Positions 15,615-23,126 of a stretch of 64,000 nucleotides of DNA are shown piece by piece (position 1 is the first letter of the stretch; each line of letters opens with the position of its first letter). Made by a program: the position numbers and the translations under genes. The stretch spans positions 62,001-126,000 of the forward strand of contig NZ_AULB01000025.1 of NCBI RefSeq assembly GCF_000425065.1, given 5' to 3'. The notes below the pieces were generated by a model that was given only the letters and a program-made list of their open reading frames with translations, was not told where the DNA came from and did no database searches. The stretch comes from Actinomadura rifamycini DSM 43936 (GTDB lineage: Bacteria > Actinomycetota > Actinomycetes > Streptosporangiales > Streptosporangiaceae).

Positions 15615-16451
15615 TCAGCCGAACGGGTCGAACGGCGGGAAGATCGACGCCTCCGGGTACCCGCCGCCGCCCTTCGGCGGCCCGTCCAGCCGCTTCGCGA
15701 CCTCGCGGCGCAGGTCGGGGAGCCGCCGGTAGAGCCGGTCGCCCGGGCAGGCGGTCGCGTTGAAGTCGCGGTGCCCGACGATCGCGTCGGACGGGTCCAG
15801 GCGGTACTGCTCGCAGAGCCACGCGCACACCTCGACCAGCGAACCCCACAGCCGCTGGGGCACGCCGCTCCTGGTGTAGGTGCCCTCGTTCTCGATGCCG
15901 ATGGTGTGGTCGTTGTGGTGGAGCACCTGCGCACCGACCGCGAGCCGCCCGGCCCGGATCGAGCTCAGGCTCTGGTTGCGGCCCTCCATGACGATGCCGC
16001 CGCGGCTGATCGTGAGCTGCTGGCCGGCGTCGTCCCAGCCGTTGTCCCGCATGTGCCAGCGCTGGATGCTGCGCGACAGCGCGAACGCGTGCGCGAGGGA
16101 CCGGTCCTTGCTGTTCGCCGTGGCGGTGTGGTGCACGATGATGCGGTCCGGTGCCCGGTTCAGCACCTTCGCGGCGCGTTTGGGCGGACGGGCTTTCCAG
16201 TCCTCGCGCGTGTAGACCCGGGGCTCGTTCGCCCGGAACTCCGCGCGTTCGCCGGGCGGCGTCTCCTCACCGGGCGGCGGCTCCTCGCCGGGCGGCGCCT
16301 GCCCGCCGGGCGGCCCGGCGGCTCGTTCGTCCGCCATGGCCCCATGGTGCGGCCCGAGTCCCGCCGCGAGCAAGCCGGCCCCCATGGCCCCGCCGATGAC
16401 CGTCCGGCGCGACACCGGCGGCTCGAACTGCGGATCCTCCCCCGATCGCAC
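15615..16451 (-). CDS. Tat-exported N-acetylmuramoyl-L-alanine amidase / PGRP-like protein
   Basis: A 278-residue secreted protein. The twin-arginine signal SRRTVIGGAMGAGLLAAGLG lies at about 14-33, followed by a Pro/Gly/Glu repeat linker (PPGEEPPPGEETPPGE). The amidase_2/PGRP domain occupies about residues 75-265: IVHHTATANS contains the first zinc histidine, and GHRDFNATACPGD gives the later His and Cys ligands. Such enzymes cut the lactyl-peptide bond of peptidoglycan outside the membrane. GTG at 16451 has GGGAGG at the best spacing; a GTG at 16460 is possible. It is convergent with the small LexA-box gene. Confidence 0.88.
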   Translation of the reverse strand: MRSGEDPQFEPPVSRRTVIGGAMGAGLLAAGLGPHHGAMADERAAGPPGGQAPPGEEPPPGEETPPGERAEFRANEPRVYTREDWKARPPKRAAKVLNRAPDRIIVHHTATANSKDRSLAHAFALSRSIQRWHMRDNGWDDAGQQLTISRGGIVMEGRNQSLSSIRAGRLAVGAQVLHHNDHTIGIENEGTYTRSGVPQRLWGSLVEVCAWLCEQYRLDPSDAIVGHRDFNATACPGDRLYRRLPDLRREVAKRLDGPPKGGGGYPEASIFPPFDPFG

Positions 16452-16542
16452 GATCAACACCCTCCCCGTCCGTCCCGTAGTGATCTAGTAACGGAACGTA
16501 TCCGGCGGTGGTCGATCACCCAAGCACCGGGGGGGTCGCTGG

Positions 16543-16558
16543 CGTTTCACGTGAAGCG
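16543..16558. other. Degenerate parS-like site
   Basis: CGTTTCACGTGAAGCG keeps the core GTTTCACGTGAA of parS and differs from the consensus at three of sixteen positions. It lies in the gap between the amidase and rplI, 38 kb from the main parS cluster. ParB binding here is possible but unproven. Confidence 0.4.
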
Positions 16559-16587
16559 GCCCCCGCGCGGCGAACCGCGCGGGGGCC
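16558..16587 (-). terminator. Terminator of the rpsF-rplI operon
   Basis: A perfect 13-bp GC stem (GGCCCCCGCGCGG) with CGAA loop lies 20 bp past the rplI stop. Tetraloop hairpins without a strong U-tract are usual in actinomycetes. Confidence 0.8.
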
Positions 16588-16607
16588 GTTTCGGGGCCGT
16601 GCGGGCG

Positions 16608-17054
16608 TCAGCCCTCGACGACGTCGACGTCGATGGTGGCGTTGACGTCCGAGTGCAGCCGGATGCTGACCCGGTGCGTGCCGACGGTCTTGATCGGGTT
16701 GCCGATCTCGATGCGGCGGCGGTCCAGGTCGGGGCCGTCGGCGGCCTTGACCGCCTCGGCGATGTCGGCGGCGGTCACCGCGCCGAACAGGCGGCCGTTG
16801 CTGCCGGTCCGGGTGCGCAGCGTGACGCGCAGCCCGCCGAGCCGGTCGGCGACCTCCTTGGCGTGCTCGACGGTCGCGATCTCGCGGGCCGAACGCGCCT
16901 TCTTGATCGAGTCGATCTCCTTCTCGCCGCCGCGCGTCCACCGGATGGCGAACCCGCGCGGGATCAGGTAGTTGCGGCCGTAGCCGTCGCGGACCTCGAT
17001 GACGTCACCGGGCTCGCCGAGCCCGGAGACCTGCTGGGTCAGGATGAGCTTCAT
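16608..17054 (-). CDS. rplI: 50S ribosomal protein L9
   Basis: 148 residues, the normal length. The N-terminal RNA-binding domain MKLILTQQVSGLGEPGDVIEVRDGYGRNYLIPRGFAIRW carries the L9 signature GxxGDxxxVxxGYxRNxLxPxxxA. A central helix and a C-terminal domain follow. It is the last gene of the rpsF-ssb-rpsR-rplI operon, 19 bp after rpsR, and the operon terminator follows. Confidence 0.97.
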   Translation of the reverse strand: MKLILTQQVSGLGEPGDVIEVRDGYGRNYLIPRGFAIRWTRGGEKEIDSIKKARSAREIATVEHAKEVADRLGGLRVTLRTRTGSNGRLFGAVTAADIAEAVKAADGPDLDRRRIEIGNPIKTVGTHRVSIRLHSDVNATIDVDVVEG

Positions 17055-17073
17055 GATCTGCTTCCCCCCGGCC

Positions 17074-17310
17074 TCAGCGCGCGGTGCTGGTGTAGGGCAG
17101 CAGCGCCATCTCGCGGGCGTTCTTGATCGCCGTGGCGACGTCGCGCTGGTGCTGGGTGCAGTTGCCCGTGACACGACGGGCACGGATCTTGCCGCGGTCG
17201 GAGATGAACTTCCGCAGCAGGACCGTGTCCTTGTAGTCGACGTAGGAGATCTTCTCCTGGCAGAACACGCAAACCTTCTTCTTCGGCTTGCGCGGAGGTG
17301 GCTTCGCCAT
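17074..17310 (-). CDS. rpsR: 30S ribosomal protein S18, zinc-ribbon form
   Basis: 78 residues, with the S18 core YKDTVLLRKFISDRGKIRARRVTGNCTQHQRDVATAIKNAREMALLPY. Cys14, Cys17, Cys51 and His54 form a potential zinc site, so this is the C+ paralogue; many actinomycetes hold a second, cysteine-free S18 elsewhere that replaces it under zinc limitation. It partners S6 (rpsF) on the 30S platform. A GGAG site precedes the ATG. Confidence 0.97.
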   Translation of the reverse strand: MAKPPPRKPKKKVCVFCQEKISYVDYKDTVLLRKFISDRGKIRARRVTGNCTQHQRDVATAIKNAREMALLPYTSTAR

Positions 17311-17328
17311 CGTGGTGCTCCTTTGGGA

Positions 17329-17353
17329 GAGCCCCGCTCACGCGGGAATGGAC
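17329..17353. repeat. Single CRISPR-I-E-like repeat, no array
   Basis: The 25 bp read gagccccg-ctcacgcggg-aatggac, close to the repeat of actinobacterial type I-E arrays (GAGCCCCGC...GCGGGGATGGAC), with a short hairpin GCCCCGCtcacGCGGG. Only one copy is present and no cas genes are near. It lies in the 139-bp gap between ssb and rpsR and could equally be an attenuator hairpin. Confidence 0.3.
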
Positions 17354-17449
17354 GTGTGCTGGATCATTGCTCCGCCGGGGTGCGGCGGACGTCTGGGACC
17401 GCGGCGGCGCGGAACCGCCGCCGGGTGCCGGCCGGCGCCGGGGCAGGCG

Positions 17450-18013
17450 CTAGAACGGCGGGTCGTCGTTGTAGCCGCCGCCACCGCCGCCGGTGGCCCA
17501 GGGGTCGTTGCCCGGGGCGCCCTGCTGCTGGCCGCCGCCGCCGAAACCGCCCTGGGGCTGCCCGCCCCCGAAGCCGTCGCCGCCGCCCTGCTGGCCGCCG
17601 CCGAAACCGCCGCCGCCGCCGAAGCCGCCACCGCCGCCTCCGCCGCCCTGCCGCTGGGTCTTGTTGACCTTGGCGGTGGCGCTGCGCAGTGACGGGCCGA
17701 CCTCTTCGACGTCGATCTCGAAGACGGTGCGCTTGTCACCCTGGGCCTCGTAGGTCCGCGCCTTGAGCCGGCCCTGCACGATGACCCGCATGCCGCGCTG
17801 CAGGCTCTCGGCCACGTTCTCCGCGGCCTGCCGCCAGACGCTGCAGGACATGAACAGCGTCTCGCCGTCCTTCCACTCGCCCGACTGGCGGTCGAACGAC
17901 CGCGGCGTCGAGGCGACGCGGAAGGAGGCGACAGGTACGCCGCTGTTGGTGAAGCGCAGGGTCGGGTCCTCGACGAGGTTCCCGACGAGGGTGATTACGG
18001 TGTCGCCTGCCAT
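17450..18013 (-). CDS. ssb: Single-stranded DNA-binding protein
   Basis: 187 residues. The OB fold (1-110) begins MAGDTVITLVGNLVEDPTLRFTNSGVPVASFRVAST and includes the ssDNA-binding aromatic FMSCSVWRQAAENVAESL. A Gly/Gln-rich linker (about 123-178, many GGGG blocks) leads to the acidic tip YNDDPPF that recruits replication and repair proteins. It lies between rpsF and rpsR, the standard arrangement for the main replicative SSB. Confidence 0.97.
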   Translation of the reverse strand: MAGDTVITLVGNLVEDPTLRFTNSGVPVASFRVASTPRSFDRQSGEWKDGETLFMSCSVWRQAAENVAESLQRGMRVIVQGRLKARTYEAQGDKRTVFEIDVEEVGPSLRSATAKVNKTQRQGGGGGGGGFGGGGGFGGGQQGGGDGFGGGQPQGGFGGGGQQQGAPGNDPWATGGGGGGYNDDPPF

Positions 18014-18051
18014 GGGGCTCGCTCCGGCTGCTCTGAGGGCTGAGCCCTGGC

Positions 18052-18342
18052 TCAGTGGACCTCGGGACGGATGACCTTCGTGCGGAGGATCGACTCGCTG
18101 AGGTTGAGCTGCCGGTCGAGCTCCTTGACCGTGGCGGGCTCAGCCGACAGGTCGACCACCGCGTAGATGCCTTCGGACTTCTTCTGGATGTCGTACGCCA
18201 GGCGACGGCGGCCCCAGACGTCGACCTTCTCGACGCTGCCACCGTCGTCCTTGACGACCTTAAGGAACGGCTCGAGGGCCGCCGGAGCGGTGCGCTCGTC
18301 GATGCCGGGGTCGAGGATCGTCATGACTTCGTAACGACGCAT
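18052..18342 (-). CDS. rpsF: 30S ribosomal protein S6
   Basis: 96 residues with the S6 fold: MRRYEVMTILDPGIDER at the start, GGSVEKVDVWGRRRLAYDIQKKSEGIYAVVDLSA in the middle and LSESILRTKVIRPE at the end. First gene of the operon with ssb, rpsR and rplI. GGAGG lies 11 bp before the ATG. S6 binds S18 on the 30S subunit. Confidence 0.97.
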   Translation of the reverse strand: MRRYEVMTILDPGIDERTAPAALEPFLKVVKDDGGSVEKVDVWGRRRLAYDIQKKSEGIYAVVDLSAEPATVKELDRQLNLSESILRTKVIRPEVH

Positions 18343-18591
18343 GCTGGTCCCTACCTCCTCTGGACTGGTGCGGTCACGGTCTCTCCGTGACAGGAGGGCT
18401 GTCGCGTCTCCCGCGGCGGTCGGCTGCCCGGATCGCCGGGCGGACCTGCCACGGGACCGATACAGGCTACCAACTCGGCAGGTGGCCCGTGACCGCGTTC
18501 CGCACGCCGCCGGTGCCGCGCGCCGGCTCCCCGCCGGCGCGCGCCCCCGGCGTCCGCGCCGTCCCCGGACGCGGCCGCCGCGGGGCTCCCG

Positions 18592-18792
18592 TCAGCGGTG
18601 CGCTCCGGGACGCGCGCCCTGGCGGCCGCCGGAACGCGGACCGGGACGGGACGACGCCGAGCAGCGCCGCCGTTCCAGCTCGGTCATGATGTCGGTCATG
18701 CGGGCGCGCATCCGGGCGGTCTGCGTCGTGAGCAGCGTCAGCTCCTCCACCAGCTCCGCGTCCCCGATCAGGGCCAGCTCGCTGTGGTCCAT
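18592..18792 (-). CDS. Small helical protein with upstream LexA-type box
   Basis: 66 residues. The first half is a likely coiled coil, GDAELVEELTLLTTQTARMRARMTDIMTELERRR; the rest is a basic, disordered tail. The ATG at 18792 follows GCGGAGG; a longer form from 18915 would read through the LexA-type box. The helix resembles the leading region of DUF222 proteins in the same loose way as the gene at 15417, and both have LexA-type boxes. I do not recognise a defined family. It is divergent from the membrane protein at 18997. Confidence 0.6.
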   Translation of the reverse strand: MDHSELALIGDAELVEELTLLTTQTARMRARMTDIMTELERRRCSASSRPGPRSGGRQGARPGAHR

Positions 18793-18846
18793 TGCCTCGC
18801 CTCCGCCTTCTCCCCGCTTCCCCTCGGGGACGGCCTCGACTCGTTC

Positions 18847-18862
18847 TCGAATCCGTGTTCGA
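18847..18862. promoter_or_regulatory. LexA-type SOS box
   Basis: On the minus strand TCGAAC-ACGG-ATTCGA matches the consensus TCGAAC-N4-GTTCGA at 11 of 12 positions. It is 55 bp upstream of the small gene starting at 18792 and 135 bp upstream of the divergent membrane protein. Confidence 0.6.
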
Positions 18863-18996
18863 CCGTACCGGGTGCGGCCGACATTTTCCGCCCGGGCTCG
18901 CAGGTTGATCCTCATCCGTCCCGGGAACCCTTAGATCACCGTCCGTCCGGTCGACCGGCCCGCCGGCCGAGCGGCGACACACCACGAGGAGGTCCG

Positions 18997-19323
18997 ATGC
19001 CACAGGAGGCAGCCGGGAGCAGGCAGGCGGCCCGAAGCGGTCCGGACGCGGCCGCGCGTCCCGACGTCCAGACCGAATCGCACGCGGTGGGGAACGCGCT
19101 CGCCGCCGCCTCCATCACGATCGGGATCGCCGCCCTCGTCCTGGGCTGGATCCCCGCGACCCATCTCCCCGGCGCGATCGCGGCCGTCATCGGCCTGCCG
19201 CTCGCGCTCTACTCCCAGATGATCTCCGGAACGATCAACCAGCGGTGGCTCAACATCATCGGCATGATCGCCGCGTTCCTCGGCGGCGCGTTCGCGCTGA
19301 GCCACGGCGGCTTCTCCGTCTGA
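18997..19323 (+). CDS. Small two-helix membrane protein
   Basis: 108 residues: a polar N-terminus (1-32), then hydrophobic segments at about 33-52, 58-74 and 88-102 (ALAAASITIGIAALVLGWIP, GAIAAVIGLPLALYSQMI, LNIIGMIAAFLGGAFALSHGG). GAGGAGG precedes the ATG, so expression is likely strong. It resembles small DUF4190-type proteins without their signature. Function unknown; neighbours (small LexA-box gene, endonuclease IV) give no clear link. Confidence 0.75.
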   Translation: MPQEAAGSRQAARSGPDAAARPDVQTESHAVGNALAAASITIGIAALVLGWIPATHLPGAIAAVIGLPLALYSQMISGTINQRWLNIIGMIAAFLGGAFALSHGGFSV

Positions 19324-19476
19324 TCCCCCGCGGGGCCGCTCTCCCGCGCGCCCGCCCCCCTCGCGCGGCGCCGGGGCGGCGGCCCCGCGCACGCCCGAGG
19401 ACGCGCGCTGGGACGCGCGCCGGAGCGTGGGCGAAGTCGCACCGTACTGTCGTCCTCCGCGGCTAACCTCGGTGGC

Positions 19477-20247
19477 ATGCGCATCGGAGCCCACGTCGAC
19501 CAGACCAACCCGCTGGACAACGCACGCGCCATCGGCGCCGACGTCGTGCAGTTCTTCCTGGGCGACCCGCAGGGGTGGAAGAAGCCCGTCCTGCCCGAGG
19601 GCGTCGAGGCGCTGGCCGGGTCCGGCGTGGACGTGTTCGTGCACGCCCCGTACACGATCAACGTGGCGACGTCCAACAACCGCATCCGGATCCCGAGCCG
19701 CAAGAACCTCACGCAGCAGCTCGAGGCGGCGGCGTCCATCGGCGCGAAGGCGCTGATCGTGCACGGCGGGCACGTCCTGAAGGACGACGACCCGGAGACC
19801 GGCTTCGAGAACTGGCGCAAGGTGTTCGAGCGGGTCGAGTGCCCGATCCCCGTCTACATCGAGAACACCGCGGGCGGCGGCAACGCCATGGCCCGGAAGT
19901 TCGACCGGATCGCCCGGCTCTGGGAGGTGCTGTCGGGCGTCCCGGGGCTGGAGTCCAAGCTCGGGTTCTGCCTCGACACCTGCCACGCGCACGCGGCGGG
20001 CGAGGCGCTCATCGACGCCGTCGACCGGATCAAGGCCATCACCGGACGCATCGACCTCGTGCACTGCAACGACAGCCGGGACGCGTTCGGGTCGGGCGCC
20101 GACCGGCACGCCAACCTCGGCAGCGGCAGCATCGACACCGACCTCATCCTCACCGTGGTGCGGGCGGCGGGCGCGCCGGTCGTGGTGGAGACCCCGGCGG
20201 CCGGGCAGGCCGACGACATCGCCTGGCTGCGCGAGAACCTCGGCTGA
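19477..20247 (+). CDS. nfo: Endonuclease IV-type AP endonuclease
   Basis: 256 residues of the AP-endonuclease 2/TIM-barrel family, which incises DNA 5' of abasic sites in base-excision repair. MRIGAHVDQTNPLDNARAIGADVVQFFLGDPQGWK and VFVHAPYTINVAT are the first metal-ligand strands; LIVHGGHV, YIENTAGGG, GFCLDTCHAHAAGE and LVHCNDSRDAFGSGADRHANLGSG supply the trinuclear-zinc ligands (Glu, Asp, His). The protein is about 30 residues shorter than E. coli Nfo, as is usual in actinomycetes. It stands alone. Confidence 0.93.
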   Translation: MRIGAHVDQTNPLDNARAIGADVVQFFLGDPQGWKKPVLPEGVEALAGSGVDVFVHAPYTINVATSNNRIRIPSRKNLTQQLEAAASIGAKALIVHGGHVLKDDDPETGFENWRKVFERVECPIPVYIENTAGGGNAMARKFDRIARLWEVLSGVPGLESKLGFCLDTCHAHAAGEALIDAVDRIKAITGRIDLVHCNDSRDAFGSGADRHANLGSGSIDTDLILTVVRAAGAPVVVETPAAGQADDIAWLRENLG

Positions 20248-20452
20248 CCGTCCCGCCCGTCCGGTCCCGGAGCGCGGACGGACGGTCTTCCTCGGAGTTC
20301 GCGGGAACCCGAGCGGCGCGGGCTGCGTCTAACCCGATCGACAACACAGGATGGCGCCGTGATCCGTTCGTGGGTCACACTGGCTTAATCCGGAACCAGT
20401 CCTCCGCGCACGCGCGATCTCGCCGGTGGCGCGCGAACCGAACGGGGAACCC

Positions 20453-20824
20453 ATGGCACAGCCCCCTTACGACCCCTACGGTTACGGGTCCCAGGACCCG
20501 TACGCCCAGTACCAGGCCCAGCCCGCGGTGCAGCACCACCACTACGGCCCGCCGTCGGCGCCCCCCACCAACGGCATGGCGACCGCCTCCATGGTGTGCG
20601 GGCTGATCGGCATCGTGTTCTGCGGCTTCACGTCCATCCTGGCGATCATCTTCGGGCACGTCGCGCAGTCCCAGATCCGGCGGACGCGCGAGGGCGGCTC
20701 GGGCATGGCCACCGCCGGGCTCGTCATGGGGTACATCGTCACGGCGATCTGGGGGCTCGTCTGGCTCCTCTACTTCATCGGCGTGATCGCGATGTTCGGG
20801 GCCAGCACGAACTCCACCTACTAG
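20453..20824 (+). CDS. DUF4190 membrane protein
   Basis: 123 residues: a Tyr/Pro/Gln-rich cytoplasmic head (1-43), then two transmembrane segments. The signature NGMATASMVCGLIGIVFCGFTSILAIIFGHVAQSQIRRTREGGSGMATAGLVMGYI is that of DUF4190, small proteins abundant in actinomycetes and often carried on secreted or signalling proteins. The ATG at 20453 has GGGGA upstream; a GTG at 20426 is possible. The function of the family is unknown. Confidence 0.88.
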   Translation: MAQPPYDPYGYGSQDPYAQYQAQPAVQHHHYGPPSAPPTNGMATASMVCGLIGIVFCGFTSILAIIFGHVAQSQIRRTREGGSGMATAGLVMGYIVTAIWGLVWLLYFIGVIAMFGASTNSTY

Positions 20825-20837
20825 CCCGCCCGGACGG

Positions 20838-21305
20838 TCACGCGAGCCGGGGCACGCCCGCCACCTCCACGCCGACGCTCGACAGGAGCACGGTCATGGG
20901 GGTGGCGGTGTCGCGCCAGCGCTTGACCGCCCCGGCGAAGAGGTCCAGTACCGCGCGGAACGCCGGCTGGTCGTCCTCCGCGAGTTCGGACCACGACTCG
21001 TACAGCACCATGTACCCGTGCTCCGCGGGCGCCCAGGACAGGTCGGTGAGGGCGCCCTCCAGTGCTTCCCAGGTGGTGCCCACCCCTTCGGGGAAGCCGA
21101 AGGTCTCGCCGCACAGCCGCAGGAACTCGCCGCTGTCGGAGGCGCGGCGTCCGTCCAGGTGGAAGCCGCGCCAGCCGACCTCCCCGGCCCGCTCGGTCCA
21201 GGCCGCGTCGCCGAGCGCTCCCGCTGCGGGGGGCGTCCGCCACTGGTAGACGCCCGGTGCGAGGCGTCCGGCGGTCAGTTCGTCCAGTGCTCGATTCGCG
21301 TCCAC
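20838..21305 (-). CDS. Barstar-family protein
   Basis: 155 residues. The barstar fold is indicated by GFHLDGRRASDSGEFLRLCGETFGFPEGVGTTWEALEGALTDLSW (about 50-96), where the helix after FHLDG and the DLSW strand match the barnase-inhibitor site. The C-terminus MTVLLSSVGVEVAGVPRLA is typical of actinobacterial barstar-like proteins. No ribonuclease gene is adjacent. GTG at 21305 follows GGGGAG. It could neutralise an imported or remote RNase; several solitary barstars exist in actinomycetes. Confidence 0.8.
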   Translation of the reverse strand: MDANRALDELTAGRLAPGVYQWRTPPAAGALGDAAWTERAGEVGWRGFHLDGRRASDSGEFLRLCGETFGFPEGVGTTWEALEGALTDLSWAPAEHGYMVLYESWSELAEDDQPAFRAVLDLFAGAVKRWRDTATPMTVLLSSVGVEVAGVPRLA

Positions 21306-21529
21306 GTCGTCATCTCCCCGGTGGTTCGCGCGCCCCGCGTCCGCGGGGTCCCGGGCAACGGCGATCATGCCCCAGAAACCCCCGCAAAACCATGCGTTCC
21401 ACCCACGTGCCGGACGTCCGGCCCGGCACGCCCGCGTCCCAGGGGCCTCCGGCGCACCGCAAATCCCCGAAGTTCTCCGTGACCTTGGGCGACCCGCGGA
21501 ACCGCCGGGGCGCGCGTGACCTCCGTGAC

Positions 21530-22972
21530 CTACGGGACGGCCGATGCAGCGGCCCCGCGGGCCGTGCGGCGCGCGGCGCGCCACCGCCCGAGCGACACCG
21601 CGTCGTCCGCGCCGTCGAGGACGCCGCCCGCGGGATCGTCCGCGCCGTCGGCTCTGACCGCGTCGGCGGACGGGCGCAGGACCTCCCACACGATGAGCGC
21701 GGCGAGCGCGAGCACGGTGACGAACCGGGCGAGCAGCGCGATGTTGTAGACGTCCTGGCCGATGCCGCCCTCGGGGGCGTCCAGGGCCAGCACCGCCGAC
21801 AGCGTGCCGGACAGGTCCGCGCCGGTGGTCTGCGCGGACACCGACAGCAGGAACCACCAGATGCCGAAGAAGTAGACGATCTCGCCGACCTGCCAGGCGA
21901 CGAACGCGGGGAGCTTCGGCCGGGCCAGCACCGCGAGGGGCAGCAGCCACAGCACGTACTGCGGCGACCAGACCTTGTTGGGCAGCATGAACGCCACCAG
22001 GACGAGGAACATCAGCTGCGGCAGCCGGGGGCGGCGCGGCGCGGCCAGCGCGAGCACCCCGATGCCGGCGCAGAGCACGAGGCAGGTGCCGGTGCCGAGG
22101 AGGTTGAGCCGGCCGGTGTCGTCCAGTCCGGGCATGCCCTGGTCGCGGAGGAAGAACCAGATGGAGCCCCAGTCGATGCCGCGGTCCTGGCTGAACGTGT
22201 AGAACTGCAGCCACCCGTCCCAGGCGAACAGCATCACGGGGAGGTTCGCCGCGAGCCACGCGGCGGCGGTGCCCGCGAGCATCCGCCCCATCGCCCGCCA
22301 CTGGCCCGCGCGCACACAGAGCAGGACGAGCGGGCCCAGGAACAGCAGCGGGTAGAACTTCGCGGCGATGGCCAGCCCCAGCAGGACGCCCGCGAGGGCG
22401 GGCCGTCGCTTCGACCACGCCGCCAGCGCCAGCGCGGACAGCCCGACGGCGAGCAGGTCCCAGTTGATGTACGCGCTGAGGAGCAGCGCGGGGGACAGGG
22501 CGACCATGAGCCCGGTGCGCAGCGAGCGGCGCCCGGCCGCGTACGCCGTCGCCAGGACGGTCGCGACCGCGAGGACGGCGAGCAGCAGCACGGTCACGTT
22601 GTAGAACGCCATGCCCCGTCCGTCGTCGCCGAACGGGGACACGAGCCACGCGACGAGCTGCATGAGCCCGCCGCTCAGCACCGGGTACTCGACGAACCGG
22701 ATGTCGGTGCCGGGGAACGAGTCGAAGTACGGGATCAGCCCGTCGTTCAGCCCGCGCACGTAGTAGAGCGGGTAGACGTCGGTGTAGCAGGCGTTCGTCG
22801 TCGTCTCGATGAAGTCGAAGCCCGCGGACGAGCACGGCCGCTTCTGCAGCCATCCCAGCAGGCACACCAGGGCCGTGGCGCCCGTCAGGACCGGGACGAG
22901 CCGCGCCATGCGCCCGCGGACGTCCCCGGTCTCGGCGTCGGGCTTCGCGAGCCTCTCAGAAGACGACGACAT
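21530..22972 (-). CDS. GT87-type polyprenol-phosphate glycosyltransferase
   Basis: 480 residues with about ten transmembrane helices. ACYTDVYPLYYVRGLNDGLIPYFD near residue 60, FVEYPVLSGGLMQLVAWL and INWDLLAVGLSALALAAW are characteristic of the GT87/GT-C mannosyltransferases that use polyprenyl-phosphate sugars at the outer face of the membrane (DUF2029 family). The catalytic Asp would be in the first loop (TDVYPLYY). It lies 155 bp upstream of, and on the same strand as, the class A PBP gene's end, so the two are read in line (PBP first). The ATG at 22972 has a weak ribosome site. Confidence 0.85.
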   Translation of the reverse strand: MSSSSERLAKPDAETGDVRGRMARLVPVLTGATALVCLLGWLQKRPCSSAGFDFIETTTNACYTDVYPLYYVRGLNDGLIPYFDSFPGTDIRFVEYPVLSGGLMQLVAWLVSPFGDDGRGMAFYNVTVLLLAVLAVATVLATAYAAGRRSLRTGLMVALSPALLLSAYINWDLLAVGLSALALAAWSKRRPALAGVLLGLAIAAKFYPLLFLGPLVLLCVRAGQWRAMGRMLAGTAAAWLAANLPVMLFAWDGWLQFYTFSQDRGIDWGSIWFFLRDQGMPGLDDTGRLNLLGTGTCLVLCAGIGVLALAAPRRPRLPQLMFLVLVAFMLPNKVWSPQYVLWLLPLAVLARPKLPAFVAWQVGEIVYFFGIWWFLLSVSAQTTGADLSGTLSAVLALDAPEGGIGQDVYNIALLARFVTVLALAALIVWEVLRPSADAVRADGADDPAGGVLDGADDAVSLGRWRAARRTARGAAASAVP

Positions 22973-23126
22973 GGACAGCAAGACTATTGGTGATCGAGCC
23001 CGCGCGCGCCCGGGGCTTGCACCGGTCCATTCGGCCGGGGGCGCCGCTCCCGGCACGCGGAAGGCCCGGATCCGCGTGCTGCGGCTCCGGGCCTTCCGGC
23101 CGGGCTGGGGCGTTACCGCCGTCCCG

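Noticed and set aside
17329..17353. CRISPR array
   Set aside because: Only one repeat-like copy, no spacers and no cas genes.
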